The position numbers and the translations under genes were made by a program. Shown here piece after piece: positions 9,675-18,410 of a DNA stretch of 64,000 nt. Where the stretch lies: assembly GCA_008330645.1 (NCBI GenBank), contig VLTN01000047.1, forward strand, positions 124,001 through 188,000. The letters run 5' to 3'. Under the pieces are notes generated by a model. The model was not told the origin of the DNA, ran no database searches, and saw nothing but the letters and a program-made list of their open reading frames with translations. The first letter of the stretch is position 1. Every line of letters begins with the position of its first letter. The stretch comes from Cafeteria roenbergensis. Its lineage: Eukaryota; Sar; Bigyra; Bicosoecida; Cafeteriaceae.

Positions 9675-10255
9675 ATGGACAACTCCGCGTTCAAGTCCAT
9701 TCTGGCGGCGGCCGAGCACACGTATGTCAAGCAAGCTGCTGCACAGTCTCAAGGGGGGGGGGACGCCGAGGCCAAGAAGGAAAAGCGGCGCAAGAAGCGG
9801 CCCCGCGACGACGCTGGCGACAGGAGCCGCAAGAGCCACGGCAATAAGCACGAGTGAGGATGCCACAAGCGCGCGCCCGCCAGGCCCCAGCGGGGCCGGG
9901 GGAGACGCCTGGGCATCGGCAGTCTTGGCAACGACTGCTTCCGCTGGCCCATCGATGCCCCTGGTTTCCCCCGCCTTTCCTCGGCCCGCGCGCGCGCTCC
10001 TTGCTTCCACGCAGGTATCGCGACTTGGCCGCCCAGAGGCGGGCACGAGAGGCCAGCGAAAAAAAGGACGGCGATGGCGAGGCTGCCGCGACCGCCGCTG
10101 CCTCCGCCGACTTTGAGCAGAGCAAGCACTTGGGCGGTGACGTCGAGCACACCCACTTGGTCAAGGGTCTCGATTTCGCGCTGCTCTACAAGATCAGGCG
10201 CGAGGCGGAGGCAGAGCGCCTGGCAGCGGAGGCGGCAGCCAAGTCGCGGAGGGGA

Positions 10256-10288
<33 letters not shown>

Positions 10289-11518
10289 GCCAAGGGCGCA
10301 GTCCAGCCGGAGGGGTCGGCCTTTGCGAGGCGCATCTTGGCCCGCGCCATGGACACTCACGAGGCGGCGCTGAAGCAGCAGGCTGCCTCGGGGAGCGGCG
10401 CCTCGTCCGCTGCTGCAGCCGACCAGGCCTCGCTCCGGGAGCAGCTTCGTAGGGCGCTCCTGCGGGACGGGGGCGGCTCGCGCTTCGCCCCTGGCCGCCT
10501 AACCTTTCGCCTCAACATTGAGACCGACCCCGACGCGGCTGGGTACGGAGAGGAGCCGGCCGCGGTGCTGCGGTCGGGCGCGGACTGCTCGGAGACAGAC
10601 GCGGGGGTGCTGGACCGGCTTCCGCACGAGCTCCGCACGGCGCTCTGCGAGGTGGCCAAGGCGGCTTCGGAAGGGGACGACGCTCTGAGGAAGCTGCGGC
10701 GGCGACGGCGCAGGGCGGAGCGGGAGGCGGCCGAGCGTGCAGCTGACCAAGGCCCGGCCCTCCTACCCGGAGCGGCGGCTGCCGCAGATGCAGGGGATGC
10801 CGCAGATGCAGGGGATGCCGGCGGCGATGGGGACGAAGACGACATTTTTGGCGATGTCACGGACGACTACGCATTTGGCGCGCCGGCCTTCGCCGCCGCA
10901 GCCGCGGGGCCTCATGGGTCAGAGCCCGCTGCAGATGAGGCGGACTCCATCACCTCTCCGGGAGGGCTGGGTGCGGGACCGCGCTCCAGCCTGGGCGAGC
11001 TCATCAAGCAAGGCAAGCTGCGAGTGCACTCCGACGCCTCGGGGGGTGACGAGGAGGACGACGACATCATTGCGGGCTACGTGGAGGAGCAGCCCGGCGC
11101 CGACGACGGGTACGGCGACATGGGGCTGGAAGGGCTGGGGGGCGCGCTGGCGGCTGATGCCCTCGCGGACACGACGGACGACGGGCCTGCCGGAGCCAGC
11201 TCTGCAGCCCGAGGGCCGCTCAAGCACAGGCACGATTTCGACACGGAAGAGGAGTACAACAAATACAAGCTCGCGCAGGGGGGCGCGCCGTCATTCGGCG
11301 CTCAGTTTGGCACCAAAAAGGGTTCCGGCCGGATGAGCGATAAGGAGCTTGCGCGCCGCAAGGCCGCTGCCCAGAAGCGCCGCTTCGAGCAGGACCTCAA
11401 GGACATCAACTCCAGGCTGGAGCAGCGCAGGACTGGGTCCAAGCCCGGCGAACTCCCAGAGGACCCTTCGGCGAAACGTCCCAAGCTGGCGGGCTCGTCC
11501 TCGTCATTTGTCCGCTAG
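9675..11518 (+). CDS. IK: Spliceosomal protein RED (IK)
   Basis: Component of the activated spliceosome's B complex, working with SMU1 in pre-mRNA splicing in the nucleus. Exons are 9675-9853 and 10015-11518, with a 161-nt intron GTGAGG...CACGCAG and matching phase 2. The product is 560 aa, essentially the human length (557). Diagnostic segments are RYRDLAAQRR-like YRDLAAQRRARE, KHLGGDVEHTHLVKGLDFAL, ILARAMD, FRLNIETDPDA, DDIFGDVTDDYAFG and the C-terminal RHDFDTEEEYNKYKLA with a final KRPKL nuclear-localisation-like stretch. A run of about nine serines lies at 10257-10288. The Arg/Glu/Asp repeats that name the animal protein are reduced to an Arg-rich RRRRRAEREAAERA segment. The first exon (MDNSAFKSILAAAEHTY) is basic and less conserved. 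Confidence 0.92.
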
Positions 11519-11615
11519 TGTTTGCCGACCTCTCTGCGCGGCCAAATATTGTACTGCGAAGCGAAATATTGCCATTTTCGGCAGCGCCCGAACCGGCCAC
11601 TCGCGAAAGCGAACC

Positions 11616-12317
11616 ATGATTGGGTCCACACGAGCTAGCCGGCTATACCGGCAGATGCTGGTCATGGCCAGGGCACTGCCAGAAGCGAGGCGCGCCAAAG
11701 CGACGAAGCAAATCATGGACGGGTTCCACGCTGGCCGAGACGAGGATGCCGCCGAACGGTGAGCTCGCCGGCTATCGCCGCTGCTCGGCGGGCCAGTCAG
11801 AGCCAGGGTCGGGTTGCAGCGACGGCAGCCGGGCTGGCTGCAGCCGAGGCCATGCGGTCCGGGGAACAGGGCTCGAAGCTTGTGCGCTGCCGCCGCCACC
11901 CGCGCCTAGCTCCGCTGCTCCGCAAGCGCATGCGAACGGGTCGGCGCGAGTCGCCCCTGTGACATGCTCACACGCCCTGCCTCTTTTTCTCGTCGCCCCG
12001 CGGCGTGCGGTCGGCCCCGCAGCGTGACCGAGCTGCTCCATGACGCAACGAAGCGCCTCAGCTTCATGCGCACGCTCGTTCCACCCCACCTGCGGCCCGA
12101 CTTTGCCGACGGGACCCAGCAGGGCTTCCAGCAGTACGTTGTGCGCGACGGGCGGGTCGAGGACGGCGCGGCTCGCCGCAAGGAGAAGGCCAAGTACAGT
12201 AACTGGCGGCAAGGGAACTTGGACCCGGATGACGTGGCGAAGCATCATGACCAAATGAGGCGCTTCCAATTTATGGACCGCCCCGGCGGCCCCCCGACTG
12301 GCCCGGTGTGGGGCTGA
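11616..12317 (+). CDS. LYR-motif (Complex1_LYR) family protein
   Basis: LYR proteins are small helical mitochondrial adaptors that act with acyl carrier protein in Fe-S cluster delivery and respiratory-complex assembly. Exons are 11616-11758 and 12023-12317, joined by a 264-nt intron GTGAGC...CCCGCAG with phase 2 on both sides. The product is 145 aa. The N-terminus ASRLYRQMLVMARALP holds the LYR tripeptide at residues 10-12, followed by the usual basic helix and a GFHAGRDE segment. Exon 2 gives VTELLHDATKRLSFMRTLVP and a charged C-terminal tail ending GPPTGPVWG, which is longer than in typical LYRM proteins. Which LYRM subfamily it belongs to (for example a Complex I or III factor) is not evident. 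The intron lies where a conserved Arg-Glu turn usually is. The gene starts 97 bp after the RED stop on the same strand. Confidence 0.75.
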
Positions 12318-12651
12318 GGGCAAGGTCTTCTGTCCCTTGACAAGGAGCCTTCGAGTGATAACCGACATTGAGTGCTTACGAGTGGTGCAAAGTTTCCCCG
12401 CCCAATCTGGCAGGGTGCCGTCACGGCGTGCGATCGAGGAAATGCATTCCGAAGTGGAAGGAGGCGCCCGCACACGGATGCACACACAGACACACACACA
12501 CACACACTGACAGCTGCGAGGGCTCGCGCTGCCAGGCGCCAGACGCCCAGGCGCTGCAGCCAGCAGCCTGGCTGCTCCCGCCCGCGTGGGCGAGGGGTGC
12601 GGTGGTGGAGGGCTGGGAGGGATAGGGAGAGAGGAACCAGGATCAGGGCGC
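12318..12651. other. Convergent intergenic region with a short (CA)n microsatellite
   Basis: 334 bp between the convergent LYR and POLR1B stop codons. It holds a CA-rich microsatellite at about 12480-12508, broken once by a G. Nothing else recognisable; it carries the two 3' UTRs. Confidence 0.6.
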
Positions 12652-15600
12652 CTAGCCGCGGCATTTGATGGCGTCGACGTCGACGGTGACGCGAATGTTC
12701 ATTGCCGCGAGCTCGTTGGCGAGGTAGCGGAACACGTAGGGGAGGGGCATGGCCACGCAGCCAGATCCCGTGCCGCAGCTGACACACGTCCAGCCACGAG
12801 CTGGGCCGAGCGACGACGGGGCGGCGAAGCCGGTGGTGAGGACTCCATCGGCAGCCCTGGAGCGCTCCGCCATTGCTGTGGCAGAGCGAGGTCCGCGGGC
12901 CTGTGTGGACGCGGGCGAGAGCACGGAGCCGCAGTGGGAGCAGACGACGGCAACGTGGCGATCGGACGAGTTCATGAGGCGGTCGTGGAGGAGGAAGGAG
13001 GTGCCGTGGCCCAGCATGGAGTCGCGCTCCATCTCACCGAAGCGGATGCCACCGTGCTTCTTGCGACCCTTGATGGGCTGCCTGGTGAGGCTGTTGATGG
13101 GGCCCTTGGCGCGAACCTGGCTCTTGTCGCTGACCATGTGGCGGAGTCGCTGGTAGTAGACGACTCCCACGAAGATGTCGGCGTGCAGGGGCTCGCCGTT
13201 GGTCCCGCTGTACATGGGCTCCGAGCCATAGTACTGGTACCCGCCGGCGCGCAGCTGCTCGCCAAAGTAGTCAACGGCGCGGTGGCGCTCGCTGAATCGG
13301 AACGGGGTGGACTCCTGAAAGCGGCCATGCATGGCCCCGGACTTGCCAGCCATGGACTCGATCAGCATGCCAATCGTCATGCGAGACGGGAAGGCGTGGG
13401 GGTTGATGATGATGTCAGGAGTCATGCCGCCCTCGGTGAAGGGCATGTCCGACTGCGGCCAGAGGATGGACATGACGCCCTTCTGTCCGTGGCGGGAGCT
13501 GAACTTGTCGCCCACCACGGGGTTGCGGTTGAAACGGAGCTTGATGCGGGCCTTCTGGACCAGGGACGACGGGACGGCCGCGTCCGCGCCAAGCACGGTC
13601 ACGGACTCGATGTAGGCGGGCTCGGCCTCCTTGTGCTTTGTGATGCGCGTCTTGCCGGTTACCGTGTCGTAGACGCTGTAGATCGGGTCGCCCTCCCGCA
13701 CGTACATGCCCACAGGAGGCAAGCCGTCGGCGTCGAGCGAGGGCACGGTAAACTGAGAGCCGGTGGAGCCGTCAGCGGACGGGCCGGTGACGAGCTTGTT
13801 TGCCAGCACCTCGCGCTTGGTCTCGCCGCCGCGGGCCTGCCCGACGAGGTCGACGGTGATGGTCTTGTACACGGACGCGTGGGCGAAGCCGCGCTCGTAG
13901 CTCGACTTGTTCACGATCATCGCGTCCTCCATGTCGATGCCAGTGTAGGCAATCACGGCCACCACGGCGTTGGTCCCGGCGGGGTACTCGTCCATGCCGT
14001 ACTCGCTCTGTCCCGTGTTCTGGACGAGAGGGGCCTGCGGGGTCTGCAGGCGGAACAGCTTCGTGTCGGAGCGATGCGGCAGGGCCAGAAGGGGTGTCCC
14101 CATGGTCTGCTTTCCCATCTGGCACTGGTACATGTTCCGGGGGGACTGGTTCATGTCAGAAAACGGCGTCAGAGACGCTGCGAGGCTCAGCATGCTCATG
14201 GGAGAGAGCTCCATGTGGGTGAAGGGCGAAGCCGCCGGGTTCAGTGCGTCCCCGGGGCGCAGGCCGGCGATGTCGGCGAAGTCGCGCGGCGAGCACGCCA
14301 CGTCCAGGTACTGCTGCTCGAGGGGGCCGAGGAGCTCCAGGGTGCCGCCCCCAGACCTGCACGAGGCAGCCGAGGCCTCAGCATCAAAGCCGACGGCTGC
14401 CTCGTGCTCGCGCCCGTACACGCCGGGCAGAAGCCGCACGGGGCGCACCAGGCGGGCGGCCTCCCCGGACAGGAACAGGCCCGCGAACGGACCAGTGATG
14501 TCGTCTGTTTCGGCCCCGGCGGAGGCGGCAGTCGCCGCGGCGCCCTTGCGGCTTGCCTTCTTGGGCGAGGCGCCAGCGGCCGCAGCAGCAGCAGCCGTTG
14601 CGAGAGCCGAGTCGCCGGCGGCTGGGCCGCGGCGAGCAGCCGCGTCCAGGGCGTCACGGTCCGCCTTGGTGGCGGGAAGCGGCGCCCCGCCGTCGCGCAC
14701 GAGGTGTTCACGTGCGGGAGGGGGCACGAACGCGACCTCGAGGCTCATAGGCACCGAGAGGGCGAGGGCCGCGGCGCGCTCGAGCCCAGCAGCGGCGGCT
14801 GCCGACGCCAGGTCAGCGGGGAGGGGCGGAAGCGACGTCTCCGGCCGCATCTGCGGCTGCACCGCCGGGCCGGGGACGGAGGCGCTTGCGTAGCCGAGCG
14901 TGGCAGCGGCGAGCACGCGGCGAACGCGGTCGCGAAGGCGGCGGCGCTGTTGAAGGGCGACCACCGTCGAGTGGCCGAGCGCTCGGCCTCGGATAGGCAG
15001 GCCGCCGTCGCCCGGGACGCCGTCGGCATCGGCGCGGAGCTCGGCCTCGCCCTCGGCCGCCTCCATAGGCCGGCCCTGCGTGGCGGCAATGCCCTTGAGA
15101 AGGCGGAGGCGCGAGGCGATGGCAGCAGCCTGGGCTGGCAGGCAGGCGCCCACGACCCGGCCGTCGACAAAGACGGGGACGTGATCCCACGGCACGACGA
15201 CGCCGCCGGCGAGCGCCATGAGCGGGGTCATGCCCAGCTGAGCAAGCAGCGCCGGGAGGCGGGAGGTGTCCGCGGGGTGGGTCGTGGCGCGGGCGGCAGC
15301 AGTCAAGTGGTTCAGCAGACCGCAAGGAGCGCCATCGGGCGTGTGCACGGGGCACATGAAGCCCCACGACTCCGGCAGCAGCTTCCGCACGGAGGTGGTC
15401 TTCATCTCAGAGAAGAACTGGCCTCGGTGCACGGAGCGGAAGTGGGTGACGAAGCGGAGGAAGTTGATCTTGTCCGCCACCACGGTGAATCCGGAGGCCT
15501 GCATCAGGTCCAGGCCCGTCGAGGAGATGAGCGTGCCAGTGGCGAGCAGGTAGTACGTCTTGCGGCCCACGTCGACGCGGCGATCCGCGATGCGGCGGAA

Positions 15601-17031
15601 GAAGGCGCCGTCGTACGCGCTGAGCACCGAGCTGCGCACGGGCGGCGGAGGGCCGGCGTTGGCTGCACCGGGCTGCGCAGCCCGCAAAGCCGCCATGTCC
15701 ACATCAGGCGCCACGGCCCTGCCTGCGATGACCTCGCGCTTCATGGCCTGCTCGAAGCCCTGGAGCATCTCCGACAGCTTCTCCTTGACGAACATGCAGT
15801 AGAGGTGGCCGCCAAGGAGCAGCTCCTGGTTGGCCAGCGAATCGGCGCTGTCCTCCAGCACGTCCCCGGCCACGAAGCGGTACAGCTTACGCAGCATAGT
15901 GCAGAGCATGACGAACTTGTCGTGGGCTGCCGTCTCCTGGTCGGCGGCGTTGGTGAGGTGCACGAGCACGTAGCGGTCCAGCAAGAGGCGGCCCGCCTCT
16001 TCATCGCTCGCCGTGCTCGGCAGGTCGAGCTCGCCGCGGAACCGCGCGCCGAGGAACGCAAGGCACGCCTCCCGCGACCCGGAGGAGGGGCCAAAGCCGG
16101 CCTGAACCCTGGCATCGCGAAGCAGCAGCTGCACTCGGTCGGCCAGGTGGGGGTCGCGAGCAGCGCCCTGGGGCCCGCCACAAATGGCGTTGAAAATCTC
16201 GCGGTCGGTGGTCTCCCGCAGGCACCGAAGCACCAGCACAGCGGGCACGAAGAACTCCTGGCGGCGGAGTGCGAAGCGAACATTGGCACCGCCATTGGTG
16301 AGGTAGTGGAGCGTGACGGTGAGCGCGGACTGGTCCGGGCGGACGCTGCGCACAACCACGGCTTGCGTCGAGTAGAGCCGGCCGCGCTTGGTGTAGGAAG
16401 ACCGCGTGATGGCCATTGGGTAGTTCCGGCGAGGCATCTGCAGCAGTCGGACCACGCGCTCGATGCCGTTGCAGATGAAGTAGCCTCCAAACTCTGACGC
16501 CTCCTCGTGCGCCGCAGCCTTGGCGGCCGCATCCATGCCCGCAAGGTGGCAGCGCTGGCTGCCGACCATGATGGGGAGCTCGCCGGCTCGGAGCGGGTAG
16601 CTGTCCGTCGACACCACGACGTCCTTTCCAGAGCCGTCATCGGCTGGGGCCAACACGGAACGGCACACGACCACATTGAGCGGAGCTGAATAGGACAGGC
16701 CGCGCTCGCGGCACTCGGCAGGCATGAGGCGCATGTCCTCGGAGCCGTCGCGCTTCGTCGGCTGCCCGACCTCTGCGCTTTCGATCCAAACACGGACCCG
16801 CTTGCCACCAGGGCCAAGGCGGAAGTCACGGGCAGGGATTTCGTCCACAGCGAGGCCCAGGCCGGACTCGAGGAAGAAGTTAAAGCTCTCGACGTGAGCC
16901 GAGGCGAGGTCCTTCAGGCGGGAGTCGGTGTCCTGCGGCAAGCCGGTCGCGGAAGACGACGGCACCAGCCGCTGGCGCTTCATAGAGCGCAGGAACTTCT
17001 CGTCGCGGTGGCGACTGCCTGCGTAGTCCAT
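12652..17031 (-). CDS. POLR1B: DNA-directed RNA polymerase I second-largest subunit (RPA2/RPA135)
   Basis: Beta-like subunit of RNA polymerase I, which transcribes rRNA in the nucleolus. It is a single uninterrupted reading frame of 1,459 aa from the ATG at 17031, whose flank (ccacgATGg) is favourable; an upstream in-frame ATG at 17127 is possible. Pol I rather than II or III is indicated by the C-terminal half, with GGIRFGEMERDSMLGHGTS, FLLHDRLMNSSDRHVAVVC and PYVFRYLANELAAMNIRV. Catalytic-core motifs include SSRHGQKGVMSILWPQSDMP, GMTPDIIINPHAFPSRMTIG and MNQSPRNMYQCQMGKQTMG. A C-terminal zinc site is visible as CSHCGS and CVSCG. It exceeds the human protein (1,135 aa) mainly through an Ala/Lys-rich insert around 14340-14760 and a Val/Gly-rich one around 14880-15080. 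The absence of introns over 4.4 kb is notable beside its split neighbours. Confidence 0.95.
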   Translation of the reverse strand: MDYAGSRHRDEKFLRSMKRQRLVPSSSATGLPQDTDSRLKDLASAHVESFNFFLESGLGLAVDEIPARDFRLGPGGKRVRVWIESAEVGQPTKRDGSEDMRLMPAECRERGLSYSAPLNVVVCRSVLAPADDGSGKDVVVSTDSYPLRAGELPIMVGSQRCHLAGMDAAAKAAAHEEASEFGGYFICNGIERVVRLLQMPRRNYPMAITRSSYTKRGRLYSTQAVVVRSVRPDQSALTVTLHYLTNGGANVRFALRRQEFFVPAVLVLRCLRETTDREIFNAICGGPQGAARDPHLADRVQLLLRDARVQAGFGPSSGSREACLAFLGARFRGELDLPSTASDEEAGRLLLDRYVLVHLTNAADQETAAHDKFVMLCTMLRKLYRFVAGDVLEDSADSLANQELLLGGHLYCMFVKEKLSEMLQGFEQAMKREVIAGRAVAPDVDMAALRAAQPGAANAGPPPPVRSSVLSAYDGAFFRRIADRRVDVGRKTYYLLATGTLISSTGLDLMQASGFTVVADKINFLRFVTHFRSVHRGQFFSEMKTTSVRKLLPESWGFMCPVHTPDGAPCGLLNHLTAAARATTHPADTSRLPALLAQLGMTPLMALAGGVVVPWDHVPVFVDGRVVGACLPAQAAAIASRLRLLKGIAATQGRPMEAAEGEAELRADADGVPGDGGLPIRGRALGHSTVVALQQRRRLRDRVRRVLAAATLGYASASVPGPAVQPQMRPETSLPPLPADLASAAAAAGLERAAALALSVPMSLEVAFVPPPAREHLVRDGGAPLPATKADRDALDAAARRGPAAGDSALATAAAAAAAGASPKKASRKGAAATAASAGAETDDITGPFAGLFLSGEAARLVRPVRLLPGVYGREHEAAVGFDAEASAASCRSGGGTLELLGPLEQQYLDVACSPRDFADIAGLRPGDALNPAASPFTHMELSPMSMLSLAASLTPFSDMNQSPRNMYQCQMGKQTMGTPLLALPHRSDTKLFRLQTPQAPLVQNTGQSEYGMDEYPAGTNAVVAVIAYTGIDMEDAMIVNKSSYERGFAHASVYKTITVDLVGQARGGETKREVLANKLVTGPSADGSTGSQFTVPSLDADGLPPVGMYVREGDPIYSVYDTVTGKTRITKHKEAEPAYIESVTVLGADAAVPSSLVQKARIKLRFNRNPVVGDKFSSRHGQKGVMSILWPQSDMPFTEGGMTPDIIINPHAFPSRMTIGMLIESMAGKSGAMHGRFQESTPFRFSERHRAVDYFGEQLRAGGYQYYGSEPMYSGTNGEPLHADIFVGVVYYQRLRHMVSDKSQVRAKGPINSLTRQPIKGRKKHGGIRFGEMERDSMLGHGTSFLLHDRLMNSSDRHVAVVCSHCGSVLSPASTQARGPRSATAMAERSRAADGVLTTGFAAPSSLGPARGWTCVSCGTGSGCVAMPLPYVFRYLANELAAMNIRVTVDVDAIKCRG

Positions 17032-17639
17032 CGTGGCTCCTCGGGGACCGTCGCGCGGGAAGGCAATGCCGGAGGCGAGGTGCTCTGCCGGAAGGCGTGC
17101 GTCTCGGCCTTGCGGCGAGCGGAGCAACAGAGTCTCGACGGGAAACCCCGGTCGAGAGGCCGCAGCAGAACCTTAGAGGGCGCGATACCCCCTTTCGGCT
17201 GAGCCTGGTCTGGCTAGGCAGTCGGGCAGGCCCAAAGTGTCCGCGCGCCGCGGTCCGGCCTGGCAGAGCCCAGCGCTGGCCGGACCTGGAGGAGAGGTAA
17301 GTTCCGAGCAGCCAACTCGGCCCCACACTCACCCTCGCGAGAACGCCCCAGAAGGAGGCGCCAGACCTGGGCTATGGCGTGCACGCTTTCCCTCGAGAGG
17401 GCAAGCGCCAATCTCAGGGCCGCTCGCAGCTGCGCGTGCTCGGCCGCGTGAGCCCGCCTCGCGTTCGCGAGAGGCTCTCTGGCTCTTTTGCACGCGCGCC
17501 CGTGCGCCCGCCTTGCGTCGCACTGCCATGCGCCGGGGCCGTGCACCCAGGGGCCTGCAATGGAGACTTGGCCTGTTCGCCTTCCCCACACCCTTGCTGC
17601 CCACGCTCCTTCCCAACGCGTGCTGTCGGCTGCAGCCTC
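17032..17639. other. Divergent intergenic region with a candidate 5' UTR intron
   Basis: 608 bp between the POLR1B start and the ATG of the small membrane-protein gene. At 17297 there is a consensus donor (GAGAG|GTAAGT), and a matching acceptor CTGCAG ends at 17635, four bases before that ATG. A 339-nt 5' UTR intron in the plus-strand gene is therefore plausible. No coding segment with family resemblance was seen. Confidence 0.4.
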
Positions 17640-18194
17640 ATGGTCTCTGTGTGGATTCTGGCCATTGCCGCGCTTGTTCTCGGAGGCGTAGTGACGAGCT
17701 CCGCAGACGGAGGCGCGCTGCAAACATGTCTGGCCCCCTCGCAAGGCTTTCCGCTGCTGCCAGGCGGGGATAACGTGGTGATTCTCCCTTGCTCCCAGCA
17801 GAGGACTGTGTGCCAGGCGTTCAACTGCTCGGAGTGCATTGGCCAGCTCCAGTGCGTCACCGACTTGAATCGCGGAGACATAACATGCTCCCCATGCGCT
17901 CCCTTGGGCCCCAACTATGACCTGGCTGCGTTGGCGCTGCTCGTGGGCCTGGCCCTGCTGGGCATCGGAGTTGCGCAAGTCCTCTGTCTGTCGGCCCGGA
18001 ACGGGTTCGACCCGTCCACTTGCAGAAGCAACCACCGGACCGGCTGCTCCGCGATTTGTGGAACGCCGTGCTCGGACCCGTGGCCCCAGGCTGCTGATGC
18101 CTCCGGGGACGGGTGCAGAGATGGCCCTGGCTATTCCGTCATGACTCGCCAACACGCGCCTCCGGTCATTCTGGGAACTGCTGCATTCAGGTGA
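17640..18194 (+). CDS. Small cysteine-rich membrane protein, unrecognised family
   Basis: 184 aa, function unknown. Residues about 2-22 (VSVWILAIAALVLGGVVTSS) form a hydrophobic segment that reads as a signal peptide. An extracellular or lumenal region of about 75 residues follows with eight or nine cysteines, including CQAFNCSECIGQLQC and ITCSPC. A second hydrophobic helix (LAALALLVGLALLGIGVAQV) then anchors a C-terminal tail of about 65 residues that again has six cysteines. The layout is that of a type I membrane protein with a disulphide-rich head. The tail ends VILGTAAFR. The start is the first ATG after a good splice acceptor. It stands alone and is divergent from POLR1B. Codon use looks like that of its neighbours. 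No named cysteine-rich domain could be assigned. Confidence 0.55.
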   Translation: MVSVWILAIAALVLGGVVTSSADGGALQTCLAPSQGFPLLPGGDNVVILPCSQQRTVCQAFNCSECIGQLQCVTDLNRGDITCSPCAPLGPNYDLAALALLVGLALLGIGVAQVLCLSARNGFDPSTCRSNHRTGCSAICGTPCSDPWPQAADASGDGCRDGPGYSVMTRQHAPPVILGTAAFR

Positions 18195-18410
18195 CAAGGC
18201 CCGTACCTGGCAGGCCAGCCCCCAAGCTTTGAGCGTGCTTTGCGTGTGAACCTGCCACCGTTAACAGAATGCAATTAGACATTTGCGTGGGGGGGCCATC
18301 GGAACGTCTCCCCGCACACAAAGGAATGAAATGCCACATCTCGGAATGCACCGGAACGAGACTGGCATGGTGAAGCGATGATGCATCTGTTGGTGTTGAG
18401 GGCGCAACTC

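Noticed and set aside
12480-12508. (CA)n tract as a regulatory or Z-DNA element
   Set aside because: Short, interrupted, and in a convergent 3' region. An ordinary microsatellite is the simpler reading.
12586-16497. Very long open frame on the plus strand opposite POLR1B
   Set aside because: It mirrors the G+C-rich codon pattern of POLR1B. It has no family motif, and the minus strand is an unambiguous RNA polymerase subunit.
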